In this document: piece by piece, positions 16,468 to 25,677 of the stretch
Layout of the letters: the number at the start of each line of letters is the position of its first letter
Numbering within the stretch: the stretch's first letter is position 1
From: Deltaproteobacteria bacterium
Lineage (GTDB): Bacteria > Desulfobacterota > BSN033 > UBA1163
DNA: 42,917 bases
Reading direction: 5' to 3'
Assembly (NCBI GenBank): GCA_016875195.1
Contig: VGRY01000033.1
Span: forward strand, 1 to 42,917
The notes under the pieces: model-generated
The model's input: only the letters and a program-made list of their open reading frames with translations
Database searches by the model: none
What the model was told of the DNA's origin: nothing
Program-made: the position numbers and the translations under genes

Positions 16468-18338
16468 TACTGAACTTCGACCGCATCAAACTTACAGGTC
16501 TCGAAACACATCCCGCATTGGATACACTTTTCCTGGGCGATCACAAAAGGCTCCCCCTTCTCTTTTTTCTTCTTCTGAACGCCGGTGATCGCATTCTCTG
16601 GGCAGACCTTGGCACATCGCCCGCAGGACGTGCACAAATCGGGCAGGATTCGGTAATGCAGAAGCGCTCGGCAGACCTTAGCCGGGCATCGTTTGTTCAG
16701 AATATGCTCTTCGTATTCCTTGCGGAAATACTTGATCGTGGACAGCACGGGGTTCGATGCAGTTCCTCCCAGGGCGCAGAGTGATGCTTCTGTGGTCACC
16801 CATCCCAACTCTACAAGAAGAGCGATGTGCTCCGGTTTTCCCCTGCCCTCGCTGATCTCTGTCAGAACCTCGTGCATCCGCTTCGTCCCTTCCCGGCACG
16901 AGGTGCATTTCCCGCACGACTCATCCTTCAGAAAGTTCATAAAATATTTGGCCACATCCACCATGCAGGTGGCCTCGTCCATGACGATCATGCCCCCGGA
17001 TCCCATCATGGAACCGACCTCGGTCAGCCGGTCAAAATCGACGGGCAGATCGATCATCTCTTCCGGGATGCATCCCCCCGAAGGGCCTCCGGTCTGGACT
17101 GCTTTAAATTTCTTCCCTTCAGGGATGCCTCCTCCGATGTCATAGACGATCTCCCGAAGGGTGATTCCCATGGGAACTTCTACGAGCCCTGTATTATTTA
17201 CCTTGCCCACAAGGGAAAAGATCTTCGTTCCCTTGCTTCCTTCCGTTCCAATCCGACCAAACCAATCCGCACCCTCATTAATGATGACCGGCACATTGGC
17301 CCAGGTCTCCACATTATTCAGGTTGGTCGGTTTGTCATAAAGGCCGCTGACGACCGTGTGAATATGTTTTGCCCGGGGTTCTCCAACGTTTCCTTCGATG
17401 GTGGCCATGAGGGCAGTGGATTCTCCAGCCACAAACGCCCCTCCTCCCCGGCTGATCTTGATATCAAAATCGAATCCCGATCCGAGGATATTTTTACCCA
17501 GAAGCCCCAATTCTCTGTCTCGCTCGATCGCCTTCCCGACATTTTCAAGCGCCAGGGGGTACTCATGCCGGACAAAGATATAGCCTTCATGCGACCCGAT
17601 GGCAAAAGCACCGATGATCATTCCTTCGAGAACGCTATGAGGATTCCCTTCCAGTAAGCTTCGGTCCATGTAGGCGCCCGGGTCGCCTTCGTCTGCGTTA
17701 CAGATTAAATACTTGACCTCGCCGGGTGCATTGCGGCACTGTTCCCATTTTAAACCGGCTGGAAATCCGCCCCCGCCCCTTCCTCTCAGGTTAGCCTTCT
17801 TGACCTCCCGGATGATCTCCTCAGGCTTCATCGAAAAGAGTGCCTTGGCTAACGCACGATATCCCCCTACCGCAAGATAATCTTCAATCTGAGTGGGATC
17901 GATACTTCCGTTATTTCCCAAAATCATTCGCTTCTGTTTTTGATAGAATGGCACCTCTTCTTCGGAAACGATCTTCTCTCCTGTCACCGGATGTTCATAA
18001 AGAAGGCTCTCAATGACTTTTCCCTTAAGGACGGTATCCTGAAAGATCGCAGGGACATCTTCGGGTTTCACCTTCTGGTAAAACACCTTTTGAGGATGAA
18101 TCAGGACCAATGGGCCCCTTTCACAGAAACCATGACAGCCCGTCACCCGCAGACCGATTCCATTCCCTTTCGCCTTTTCTTTAAGGACATTCCTGAAAGC
18201 ATCCACCACTGCATGGCATCCTGAGGCATGACACCCTGTTCCGCCACAGACCGTGATCAAGGGCTGGTCGGGTTTTCTTTTACTGAGAATATTATCCCTG
18301 ACTTTTTCCAGCTCCTGAGGAGAACTAAGCCTTACCAT
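16467..18338 (-). CDS. NuoF/HoxF/HydB-like NADH-binding diaphorase subunit
   Basis: 623 residues, larger than NuoF (about 445) because of extra domains at both ends. N-terminal thioredoxin-like [2Fe-2S] domain (CGGTGCHASGCHAV, CHGFCERGP). Central NADH/FMN domain with LRGRGGGGFPAGLKWEQC and CNADEGDPGAYMDRSLLEGNPHS, and the [4Fe-4S] motif ESCGKCTSCREGTKRM. C-terminal 2x[4Fe-4S] ferredoxin: CTSCGRCAKVCPE and CIQCGMCFETCK. This layout is that of HydB of electron-bifurcating hydrogenases and similar NAD(P)-linked enzymes. It overlaps the NuoE-like gene by 14 bp and follows the por genes, so it probably links NAD(H) with ferredoxin. Confidence 0.93.
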   Translation of the reverse strand: MVRLSSPQELEKVRDNILSKRKPDQPLITVCGGTGCHASGCHAVVDAFRNVLKEKAKGNGIGLRVTGCHGFCERGPLVLIHPQKVFYQKVKPEDVPAIFQDTVLKGKVIESLLYEHPVTGEKIVSEEEVPFYQKQKRMILGNNGSIDPTQIEDYLAVGGYRALAKALFSMKPEEIIREVKKANLRGRGGGGFPAGLKWEQCRNAPGEVKYLICNADEGDPGAYMDRSLLEGNPHSVLEGMIIGAFAIGSHEGYIFVRHEYPLALENVGKAIERDRELGLLGKNILGSGFDFDIKISRGGGAFVAGESTALMATIEGNVGEPRAKHIHTVVSGLYDKPTNLNNVETWANVPVIINEGADWFGRIGTEGSKGTKIFSLVGKVNNTGLVEVPMGITLREIVYDIGGGIPEGKKFKAVQTGGPSGGCIPEEMIDLPVDFDRLTEVGSMMGSGGMIVMDEATCMVDVAKYFMNFLKDESCGKCTSCREGTKRMHEVLTEISEGRGKPEHIALLVELGWVTTEASLCALGGTASNPVLSTIKYFRKEYEEHILNKRCPAKVCRALLHYRILPDLCTSCGRCAKVCPENAITGVQKKKKEKGEPFVIAQEKCIQCGMCFETCKFDAVEVQ

Positions 18339-18813
18339 TCGCCCCCTCCTTCTTCTTATCAGAACGAAATTTCTTCAAGGTCCCTTCGACCTTTGCAGAA
18401 CTCATCTTTCCGAAATATTCGCCGTCAATTGCCAACACCGGTCCTGCCGCACAGACGCCAAGACAGTTGACCGTCTCAAGGGTGAAGTTCCGATCTTTTG
18501 TCGTCTCCCCCGGCCGGATTCCAAGTTCTATTTTGATCTGATCAACAAGACGCTGTGCACCCCGGACATGGCAGGCGGTCCCCATACAGACACAGACCTC
18601 ATGCTTCCCCCTGGGCATCAGGCTGAAGGCCCGGTAAAAAGTGGCGATCCTGTAGATCTTGTTGATGGGAATCCCAAGTTTTTCTCCGATATGTTCCAGG
18701 TCTTCCTTGGGAAGATATTTCTCCTTCGCCTGGATATCCTGAAGAATCGCAAGGATGGCTGACTCCTTGTTTCCGTACCGTTCGATGATGGTCTCAATCT
18801 CTGAATGAGTCAT
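18325..18813 (-). CDS. NuoE/HydC-like [2Fe-2S] subunit
   Basis: 162-residue thioredoxin-fold ferredoxin. An N-terminal helical part (ESAILAILQDIQAKEKYLPKEDL, GIPINKIYRIATFYRAFSL) is followed by the [2Fe-2S] ligands CMGTACHVRG and, about 35 residues later, CLGVCAAGPV. It is the usual partner of NuoF-type subunits. It starts 2 bp after the porB stop, which indicates tight coupling to the pyruvate oxidoreductase genes. Confidence 0.94.
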   Translation of the reverse strand: MTHSEIETIIERYGNKESAILAILQDIQAKEKYLPKEDLEHIGEKLGIPINKIYRIATFYRAFSLMPRGKHEVCVCMGTACHVRGAQRLVDQIKIELGIRPGETTKDRNFTLETVNCLGVCAAGPVLAIDGEYFGKMSSAKVEGTLKKFRSDKKKEGANGKA

Positions 18814-18815
18814 AG

Positions 18816-19748
18816 TTAGAATCCCCTTTTGGCTCTTTCTCTTAACACCTCATAATCTCGTACAATTCGATTCTGAATCTCCTCGATCATCTCTTCAGTC
18901 AGGTGCCTGAATCTTCCCTGAAGCTTGATATACTCTTTGATCGGTTTCAATTTCGGGAAATCGATGTTTAAGCGATACTTGCCCTGTTCCACCTCATAAA
19001 GAGGAAAGGTGCCTGTCTCCACAGCGAGCCGGCCCAATTTGATCGAAAGATCAGGCGCAGATCTCCATCCGGTCGGGCAGACCGAGAGGATATGAACATA
19101 GGCCGCTCCCTTAATATCACCCGCCTTCTTCACCTTCTGGATCAAGTCGAGAGGATAACTTGGACAGGCCGTTGCCACATAGGGTATATTGTGGGCAGCC
19201 GCAATGGCAGCCATGTTCTTCTTCCAGGTGATCTGTCCCATCTTGGCCTTTCCAGCAGGGGAAGTGGTGGTCGAAGCGCCAAAAGGTGTCGAGGAAGACC
19301 GCTGAATACCCGTGTTCATGTAGGCTTCATTGTCTGTGCAGATATAGACGAAGTCATGGCCTCTCTCAAGGGCTCCGGAGAGCGCCTGGAGTCCGATGTC
19401 GGCTGTCCCTCCGTCTCCTGCCATCGCAACAGTGACGATCTTCTTCTGAGGAATTCTCCCTTTCCGCATTAAGACCTTTAATCCCACTTCAATCCCTGAG
19501 GCTACGGCTGCCGTATTTTCAAAGGCGCAATGAAACCAGGGAACCCTCCAGGAGGTGTAAGGAAGCGGAGAGGAGACAATCTCCATGCAACCTGTGGCAG
19601 ACGCAATCACGATATTCCTTCCCAGGGCCTTGCAGACCAATCGGACAGCCAGCGCCTCAGCACATCCCTGGCAGGAGCGGTGCCCGGGCGCAAAATATTC
19701 TTTCTGCGTCAGTGTTCTTACAGCAAAGACATTCAGATTCTCAATCAT
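18816..19748 (-). CDS. porB: Pyruvate:ferredoxin oxidoreductase, beta subunit
   Basis: Carries thiamine diphosphate and a [4Fe-4S] cluster in the four-subunit type of enzyme. Residues 20-40 read PGHRSCQGCAEALAVRLVCKALG (Cys ligands). The TPP-binding region is AMAGDGGTADIGLQALSGALERG, then DNEAYMNTGIQRSSSTPFGA, the signature typical of pyruvate rather than 2-oxoglutarate enzymes. 310 residues is the normal length. It overlaps porA by 4 bp (ATGA-type). Confidence 0.95.
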   Translation of the reverse strand: MIENLNVFAVRTLTQKEYFAPGHRSCQGCAEALAVRLVCKALGRNIVIASATGCMEIVSSPLPYTSWRVPWFHCAFENTAAVASGIEVGLKVLMRKGRIPQKKIVTVAMAGDGGTADIGLQALSGALERGHDFVYICTDNEAYMNTGIQRSSSTPFGASTTTSPAGKAKMGQITWKKNMAAIAAAHNIPYVATACPSYPLDLIQKVKKAGDIKGAAYVHILSVCPTGWRSAPDLSIKLGRLAVETGTFPLYEVEQGKYRLNIDFPKLKPIKEYIKLQGRFRHLTEEMIEEIQNRIVRDYEVLRERAKRGF

Positions 19749-20917
19749 TCTCTCACCCCGTAAATTTCATAACCATCCATTTTGCCTTCTTCGATCTCAA
19801 TCTCGGCCTTATCTACCATCTTGATAAAGTCTGGTGGAGCCACATCTCTTCCAGAAATCCCTGCAACGAAATTATAGATGGAGGGCCTATGGTCATTCCC
19901 ATAAAGGGCTGCCTTCACCTCTGAGGCAACAGGTCCGCAAGCTCCGACTGAGAGCGCCCGGTCAATGACCACTAAATTTTTAGCATGGCGGGTTGCTTGT
20001 TTTAACTCCTCAAAGGGAAAGGGTCTCCACAGTCTAAGCTTCACCAGTCCGACCAACCTTCCTTCCTCTCTCATCTTATCAACCGCTACAGAGGCTGTCT
20101 CTCCGATGCTTCCCATCGTAACAAGCAATGTATCCGCATCTTCCGCCTTATAGGTTTCAACGGGATGGTAATACCTGCCCGTCATATCGCCGAATGCTTT
20201 CCATATTTCTAAAATCTTGGGCATGGAGGACTTCAGAGCCACCTCCTGGGCCTTCTTTGTTTCAGCGAAAATAGCGGGCAAGGCAAAAGCGCCCATGGTC
20301 ACGGGTTGGTCAGGATGAAGTCGGTGAAGAGGTTGATAGGGAGGAAGGAATTGATCAATCTTCTCCTGTTCGATCAGTTCAATCGGCTCAATCACATGGC
20401 TCAAGATGAAGCCATCCATATTGATGATGACCGGAAAGAGGACGCTGCGATCTTCCCCTACCCGGTAAGAGATGAAGACATGATCATAGACCTCCTGGCC
20501 ATTTTCTACGAAGAATTGAATCCATCCGCAGTCCCGGATCATCATGGTATCGCTATGGTCATTCCAGATGCTGAGAGGAGAGGAGAGGGTACGGTTCGAA
20601 ATGATCATGAGGATAGGAAGTCTGAGACCCGATGCAATGAAGGTCATCTCAGCCATGAGAGCCAAACCCTGGGCGCTGGTGCAGGTGAAGGATCTAGCCC
20701 CTGCGGCTTCGCTTCCAATACAGATGCTCATCGCGGAGTGTTCCGATTCCACACAGAAGAACTCCGCATCCATTTCTCCATTGGCCACGATATCGGAAAG
20801 ATGTTCTACAATATGCGTCTGCGGGGTGATTGGGTAGGCGGAAACCACATCTACATTGGCCTGTTTCACTGCCTCCGCTGCCGCAATCGAAACCTCCATG
20901 CCGGTCCTTTTTCCCAT
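19745..20917 (-). CDS. porA: Pyruvate:ferredoxin oxidoreductase, alpha subunit
   Basis: 390-residue subunit that provides the substrate-binding half of the TPP site. Landmarks: GKRTGMEVSIAAAEAVKQ at the N-terminus, AYPITPQTHIVEHL, FTCTSAQGLALMAEM and NRTLSSPLSIWNDHSD. I chose ATG 20917 because GAGGAG precedes it and it lies just past the porD stop; an upstream ATG at 20965 would overlap porD by 46 bp and add a His-rich stretch unlike PorA. The reaction is pyruvate + CoA to acetyl-CoA + CO2 with reduction of ferredoxin, or the reverse. Confidence 0.94.
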   Translation of the reverse strand: MGKRTGMEVSIAAAEAVKQANVDVVSAYPITPQTHIVEHLSDIVANGEMDAEFFCVESEHSAMSICIGSEAAGARSFTCTSAQGLALMAEMTFIASGLRLPILMIISNRTLSSPLSIWNDHSDTMMIRDCGWIQFFVENGQEVYDHVFISYRVGEDRSVLFPVIINMDGFILSHVIEPIELIEQEKIDQFLPPYQPLHRLHPDQPVTMGAFALPAIFAETKKAQEVALKSSMPKILEIWKAFGDMTGRYYHPVETYKAEDADTLLVTMGSIGETASVAVDKMREEGRLVGLVKLRLWRPFPFEELKQATRHAKNLVVIDRALSVGACGPVASEVKAALYGNDHRPSIYNFVAGISGRDVAPPDFIKMVDKAEIEIEEGKMDGYEIYGVRE

Positions 20918-20919
20918 GA

Positions 20920-21237
20920 TTACTTCTCCTCCTCTACTACCATGGTGATGGCTTGCGTGGGACACTCTTTGGAACAGATGCCACAGCCTTTACAATAATA
21001 GAGATCTGCGATGAAATAACCTTCTGCGTCGAGATTGTAAGCCATATCCGGGCAGAAGATGTAACAGAGTCCGCAATGGATACAGAGGTCTTTTTTCAAG
21101 ATTGGTTTGAAACTCTTCCAGTCTCCTGTCCGGTACGAACTGGCATTCCCGGGTTCCAGGATCACATTCCCTACGGGCAACTCTTTCCAAGTCCATTCTG
21201 ATTCTGGTTTTGTCATTCCTTTCACCTCTTCTTCCAT
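20920..21237 (-). CDS. porD: Pyruvate:ferredoxin oxidoreductase, delta (ferredoxin) subunit
   Basis: 105-residue 2x[4Fe-4S] ferredoxin: CIHCGLCYIFCPD and CKGCGICSKECPT. The N-terminal WTWKELPVGNVILEPGNASSYRTGDWKSFKP is typical of PorD. An inner start at 21216 (MTKPES) is also possible, with AAAGGA before it. It lies between porC and porA in the usual gamma-delta-alpha-beta order. Confidence 0.94.
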   Translation of the reverse strand: MEEEVKGMTKPESEWTWKELPVGNVILEPGNASSYRTGDWKSFKPILKKDLCIHCGLCYIFCPDMAYNLDAEGYFIADLYYCKGCGICSKECPTQAITMVVEEEK

Positions 21238-21281
21238 TCCCTCTTTGCGTAACCGGGAAAGGAAAACGATTCTACCAATGA

Positions 21282-21827
21282 TTAGACGATCACAGTTTCC
21301 TGATAGGCTCGGTCAAACGCAGAGATATTCTTCTCGGCAATTCGCCCAAACCGTTCTTTAAATGGAGGGATAAAGGACTCCTTCTTCACTAATCCTGAAG
21401 CCTTCACCACCGACCCGAGCATCGTGGTATTGGTGATAGGGAGGCCGAGAACCTCTAAGGCGATCTTACTGGCATCAACTGCCCCGACACGGTTCTTAAC
21501 GTTCAGCATCTCTTTCACTTTTTCTGCAGGATCCTTACTCGTCGTGACAATAATGCCATCCGGTTTCAAGCCTGCCGCCACATTGACAATCTTTAAGAGT
21601 GATGAGTCCAGTACGACGACAATGTCAGGTTGATAGATGTTTGCCCTGATCTTAATGGATTGCTCGCTGATCCGGCAGAATGCCACGACAGGAGCACCTC
21701 TTCGCTCTGGGCCGAAACTCGGAAAGGCCTGAGCATACTTGCCTTCCCAGATCGCTGCCAAGGCTAACAGTTCCGCAGAAGTAACTGCTCCCTGCCCTCC
21801 TCTTCCATGAAAACGGATTTCAATCAT
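21282..21827 (-). CDS. porC: Pyruvate:ferredoxin oxidoreductase, gamma subunit
   Basis: 181 residues; starts [22 protein letters not shown], the signature of gamma subunits, followed by [23 protein letters not shown]. First gene of a seven-gene minus-strand operon (porC, D, A, B, then NuoE-, NuoF- and NuoG-like). The 168-bp AT-rich spacer upstream (to recR) holds a TTGACA on the minus strand at 21943-21938, but no convincing -10 at the right distance. Confidence 0.94.
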
Positions 21828-21995
21828 CTAAATCTCCTTCATAAAAACTATATAAAATATTTCACATGCCGCGACAATATTTAATTAATTCGCCTGTTTC
21901 ATTTTTATGCGTTACCGTTAACACTTAAATCTCATCATGTCAAGGGGGAAATTAATTTTTTTCATAACATCATGATATAATTGATTTTCTACTAT

Positions 21996-22595
21996 CTAAA
22001 TCTCTCTCCGTCCTTCAAGCGCCTTTGATAATGTCATCCCGTCCGAATATTCTATTTCCCCTCCCATTGGAACACCATAGGCAATGCGTGTAACCTTGAT
22101 CCCTAAGGGTTTAACTAATTCGGTAATGTAGAGAGTGGTGGCCCCCCCTTCGACAGTGGGGTTAGTCGCCAGAATGACTTCTTTAATTCTTTCCCGTTGA
22201 AGGCGTTCCATCAGCTCCTTAATTTTTAACACTTCCGGACCAATCCCCTCGAGAGGCGAGATGGTCCCATGTAAGACATGGTATCTCCCGTTATAGGTCC
22301 CTGTATGTTCAATGGCGATGAGGTCATTGGGCCCTTCCACAACGCAGAGCACTTCCTGAGTCCGTCGTCCATCCCGACAGATCCAGCAGGGATCCTCATC
22401 CGTCAAATTGAAACAGGTGGAGCAGAGGTGGATCTTCTCTTTTACATCTAAGATGGCTCTTGCTAATTCCTGGGCTTCCGAGAGGTTCGACCGTAAAATA
22501 TAGAAGGCCAATCTGGAAGCTGTCTTTTTTCCGATGCCAGGAAGTTTGGATAGGGCCTCGATCAGATGATCAATGGGTTTGGCATGAAGTGCCAT
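21996..22595 (-). CDS. recR: Recombination protein RecR
   Basis: 199 residues, the normal RecR length when started at ATG 22595. Upstream in-frame codons to 22679 come from a palindromic repeat and are not part of the protein. The N-terminal helix-hairpin-helix (LSKLPGIGKKTASRLAFYIL), the zinc finger (CSTCFNLTDEDPCWIC) and the Toprim domain (LCVVEGPNDLIAIEHTGTYNGRYHVLHG, ATNPTVEGGATTLYI) are all intact. It works with RecO/RecF in gap repair. It is part of the conserved dnaX-ybaB-recR cluster. Confidence 0.96.
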   Translation of the reverse strand: MALHAKPIDHLIEALSKLPGIGKKTASRLAFYILRSNLSEAQELARAILDVKEKIHLCSTCFNLTDEDPCWICRDGRRTQEVLCVVEGPNDLIAIEHTGTYNGRYHVLHGTISPLEGIGPEVLKIKELMERLQRERIKEVILATNPTVEGGATTLYITELVKPLGIKVTRIAYGVPMGGEIEYSDGMTLSKALEGRREI

Positions 22596-22599
22596 AGTT

Positions 22600-22800
22600 T
22601 TAAATTCAAAAATCCGAAATTCGAATATCGGGCGAAGCGTCCGCCTCGGACCAACTCGAAACAAATCCGAAAATTCCAAATACCAAATTCGGAACTATTT
22701 TGTTTTGGACATTTTAAAATTTTGTCATTTGATATTGTTTCGAATTGGTCCTGCTGGACGCTTCGCCCGGATTTCGTGCTTCGGATTTAGAGCCTCCTTC
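22600..22800. repeat. Palindromic GGGCGAAGCGTCC repeat element
   Basis: The left half has AATCCGAAATTCGAATATCG and GGGCGAAGCGTCC (about 22629-22641). The right half has GGACGCTTCGCCC and GGATTTCGTGCTTCGGATTT. The arms are inverted, with ACCAATTCG-type words within (CAACTCGAAACAAATCC, GTTTCGAATTGG). It sits between ybaB and recR and falsely extends the recR frame upstream. Confidence 0.75.
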
Positions 22801-22849
22801 ATTATACGAAGATAGTTATGCACTCGGGTGCCGCTTAATTTGCTAATGT

Positions 22850-23164
22850 CTAAAAGAGTCCCGGTATACTCATACCCCCTGTGATCTTCTTCATCTCTTC
22901 AGTCATCATCTCCTGTGATTTACGGATGGCCTCGTTCACGGCCGCCGTGATTAAATCTTGAAGCATCTCTACATCCTCTTTATTGACCACCTCCGGATCA
23001 ATCCTTATGGAGATGACTTCTTGCTTTCCGTTCATCACAATATTGACCATTCCTCCACCGGAGCTTGCCTCGATTGTTTTCCCTGCCATCTCCTCCTGAA
23101 GCTGAGTAATCCGGGAATGCATTTGCTGGGCCTGTTTTAAAATATTTCCGAAACCTTTCGTCAT
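22850..23164 (-). CDS. ybaB: YbaB/EbfC nucleoid-associated protein
   Basis: 104-residue DNA-binding protein. Typical features: MTKGFGNILKQAQQMHSRITQLQEEMAGKTIEASSGGGMVNIVMNGKQEVISIRIDPE is the central conserved core, here given only by its landmarks QAQQM, SGGGMV and NGK; the tail DLITAAVNEAIRKSQE is also typical. It lies between dnaX and recR as in most bacteria, but here a 487-bp spacer separates it from dnaX. Confidence 0.95.
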   Translation of the reverse strand: MTKGFGNILKQAQQMHSRITQLQEEMAGKTIEASSGGGMVNIVMNGKQEVISIRIDPEVVNKEDVEMLQDLITAAVNEAIRKSQEMMTEEMKKITGGMSIPGLF

Positions 23165-23651
23165 TGATTCCTCCTGTGCTTCCTCTTAACTTCTCTGCTT
23201 AATCGTCACTGCCACTTGGCCTCCCATGAACTACGGAATTACTCCATGGACCGGAGTTAGGGTTACGGCCACAAATTTCGTCATTGGGTAACGGTTAGGT
23301 TTAAAAGAATCAAACACGAGAGATGCTGCCTTTTATAGACGATACGGGCATCCTTACCGTTAGACGAAACCCTTATTTCTAAACAATTACCCCGGATGTT
23401 GCATAATTTCTGCTCAAACGGGTAAGGGCGATCCGTTCGGTGGAGCCCCGGAGGCGACATCCCGATCATGACGAAATATTTTTTCGGGAAAAGGCTTCGA
23501 GGCGAACCTTTTTCCGTATCAGCACTTCCGTTTCGTTTCCCTGCCGGAATTCACTTTAGGTGAAGTCCCCCGTTTCCCATAAAATAATAAAAAACCGCCA
23601 TTCGAAGCCTTGTAGAGCGGATTGCCCTTGCCCGTTTTTGTAACTGGCGGG
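23165..23651. other. Unexplained 487-bp spacer between dnaX and ybaB
   Basis: No convincing gene. It has several inverted segments: TTTCGTC near 23276 and TAACGGTTAGG near 23289 against CCTTACCGTTAGACGAAA at 23352-23369; AAGGCTTCGA near 23492 against TTCGAAGCCTT near 23602. Just after dnaX, on the minus strand, a TGGCGG-TTTTTT end could act as a weak terminator. Short open frames here have no recognisable content. The left edge has the ybaB ribosome binding site AGGAGG. Confidence 0.5.
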
Positions 23652-25424
23652 TTATTTCTCCACGATCCTTCCATCAAAAAGGCGGAGCGCTTCCTGGACA
23701 AGGGAATTTCCCTCTGTATTGTTTCTAACCCCTTCTACCGGCTTCTTCAATCGGTTCTCTTCCGGATTAATCATCGTTCCATTCAGTCTTGTCCCTTTTT
23801 CCAGGGGTGAAACAACGATCTTTGTTTTCTTTTTAAAATAATCCTGACAGATCTGTTCTAACTGGCTTTGGTTTCCTTTTTCCAAGATACGATCGTAATG
23901 AAAAGAATCTTTCTCAAAACCGATTTCAACCCTCCCGTCACTGAAACGGATGGGACTTCCTAATACCAGGAAGGAACCTAAGATGGGATTTCTGGCCCGT
24001 GTGAAATCGACCAATCCCCTCCAGACTTCTTCTGAAACCTCTTTCGACTCCTCTAAACTCCTCTCTTCTCGGTAAACCTCTAACTCCTTTGTCTCTTGCC
24101 TTGGAGAGGGTATGGCCTCCTGATTTACTTTGACAGAGGGTTTTTCCTTCCCTGTAACTTTCTCTTCTATCTTCTTCTCAAAACTTTTGGGGAGTTGTTC
24201 CATTTTTTCCGGAATCGGTTTTGATCCAGTACGACCACCGGTTGGGGGAGTTTCCACCGGTTTTGCTGCTCCCTTGGCAGAAGGATTTTTCTCCATCTCC
24301 TCCAATTTTTTCAGAATCTCATCAATAGGCAGAACCGGGTGAAGCGTAGCCATCCGGATCAGGGTAATCTCTAACTGAGTTCGTGGGAACGTTGACTGGG
24401 CGATCTCTCCCTCTCCTTTGAGAAGAAGGCTGAAGAGATGATTCAATTGTTCGAACGAAAACCGCTCGGCCTGTTTTTTTAGCGTTTCCAACTCCTCCGG
24501 AGGCAATTCCATTAACCCTTCAGGATGCTTGCTCACTTTGATCAGGATCAGGTTGCGGAGCATGTGAAGGAGATCCTGGCAGAAGCGCTGAATATCATAC
24601 CCGTAGTGATAAATATGTTCTACAATCTCAACACACCGCTCTCCATCCCTGTCGGCAATGGCCTCGATGGTTTCGGAAAGGATCTTCTGATCGATCAGCC
24701 CGAGGACCTCAGTAATATCCTCATCCCCGATATCTTTCCCTCCGTAAGAGATCACCTGGTCGAGAAGGCTCTGAGCATCCCTCATGCTGCCTTCCGATTC
24801 TCTGGCAATCACCCGGAGTCCCCTTGGGCTGATTTGAATCCCCTCTTTTTCAACAATCCGCTTCAGGCTCTCTATTACCTCTTTTAACGGGACCCTCTTG
24901 AAATCGTATCGCTGGCATCGGGAGAGGATGGTAGCTGGAATTTTATGGGGTTCGGTCGTCGCAAAAACAAAGATGATATGACTGGGAGGTTCTTCGAGGG
25001 TCTTCAGGAGAGCATTAAAAGCCTCCCGCGTCAGCATATGGACTTCGTCGATGATGTAAATCTTATGATGGCTTTTAGCAGGTGTATAACGGACATTCTC
25101 CCTCAGCTCACGAATCTCCTCAATCCCCCGATTCGAAGCGCCATCGATCTCGATCACATCCATCGAGATCCCATCCGTAATTTCCTTACAATTTGTACAT
25201 TGATTACAGGGATTGACCTGAGGACCTTTCTCACAGTTCAACGCTTTTGCCAGAATACGTGCGGTGGAGGTCTTCCCTACCCCTCTGGCACCAGTAAACA
25301 AGAAAGCATGGGGAACCCGATTTTGGGAAATAGCGTTTTGCAGGGTTTGAGTGATGGATTTCTGACCGATTACATCTTCAAAGACCTGGGGTCTCCATTG
25401 CCTTGCCAATACCAGATAAGACAT
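23652..25424 (-). CDS. dnaX: DNA polymerase III subunits gamma and tau
   Basis: 590-residue clamp-loader ATPase. Starts MSYLVLARQWRPQVFEDVIGQ; Walker A GARGVGKTST at about residue 45; zinc-binding Cys in CEKGPQVNPCNQCTNC; Walker B IIDEVHML; sensor 1 TTEPHKIPATILSRCQR. The C-terminal part after residue 370 is Pro/Lys/Glu-rich, then a tau-like domain (FSDGRVEIGFEKDSFHYDRI). Whether a frameshift makes a short gamma form cannot be told. It is followed by ybaB and recR, and the SRP RNA gene is just upstream. Confidence 0.96.
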   Translation of the reverse strand: MSYLVLARQWRPQVFEDVIGQKSITQTLQNAISQNRVPHAFLFTGARGVGKTSTARILAKALNCEKGPQVNPCNQCTNCKEITDGISMDVIEIDGASNRGIEEIRELRENVRYTPAKSHHKIYIIDEVHMLTREAFNALLKTLEEPPSHIIFVFATTEPHKIPATILSRCQRYDFKRVPLKEVIESLKRIVEKEGIQISPRGLRVIARESEGSMRDAQSLLDQVISYGGKDIGDEDITEVLGLIDQKILSETIEAIADRDGERCVEIVEHIYHYGYDIQRFCQDLLHMLRNLILIKVSKHPEGLMELPPEELETLKKQAERFSFEQLNHLFSLLLKGEGEIAQSTFPRTQLEITLIRMATLHPVLPIDEILKKLEEMEKNPSAKGAAKPVETPPTGGRTGSKPIPEKMEQLPKSFEKKIEEKVTGKEKPSVKVNQEAIPSPRQETKELEVYREERSLEESKEVSEEVWRGLVDFTRARNPILGSFLVLGSPIRFSDGRVEIGFEKDSFHYDRILEKGNQSQLEQICQDYFKKKTKIVVSPLEKGTRLNGTMINPEENRLKKPVEGVRNNTEGNSLVQEALRLFDGRIVEK

Positions 25425-25528
25425 TTTTTCAGTCCTGTAGTCCTCAGTCCTGTAGTCTTTAGTCTTGTAATCCTTCCTTCTCTTACTACACGACTATTTG
25501 ACTATTTGACGATGAGATTATTTATAAC

Positions 25529-25640
25529 TTGCTGATAGCCAGGCTCCCCTGCGGCACACAAGGTGAATTACTACCGTTGCTTCCTTCCGGACCTGGCGGG
25601 GTTTGTAATCTCTTGTTGCGCAGGACCCGGCTATCAACAA
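25529..25640 (-). ncRNA. ffs: Signal recognition particle RNA (4.5S, small bacterial type)
   Basis: On the minus strand the apical domain reads CCAGGTCCGGAAGGAAGCAA (around 25577-25596), the universal Ffh-binding core. The ends pair: TTGTTGATAGCC from 25640 with GGCTATCAGCAA at 25529. The roughly 110-nt hairpin is the short bacterial form, without an Alu domain. Location beside dnaX and tRNA-Ser is conserved in many bacteria. Confidence 0.95.
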
Positions 25641-25677
25641 GATTTGACGATTTCACTACGTAAAATAAAATTACCTG

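Noticed and set aside
21838..21943. Promoter for the por operon
   Set aside because: A TTGACA on the minus strand at 21943-21938 lacks a good -10, and a TATATA near 21850 has only a poor -35; neither is firm enough to list.
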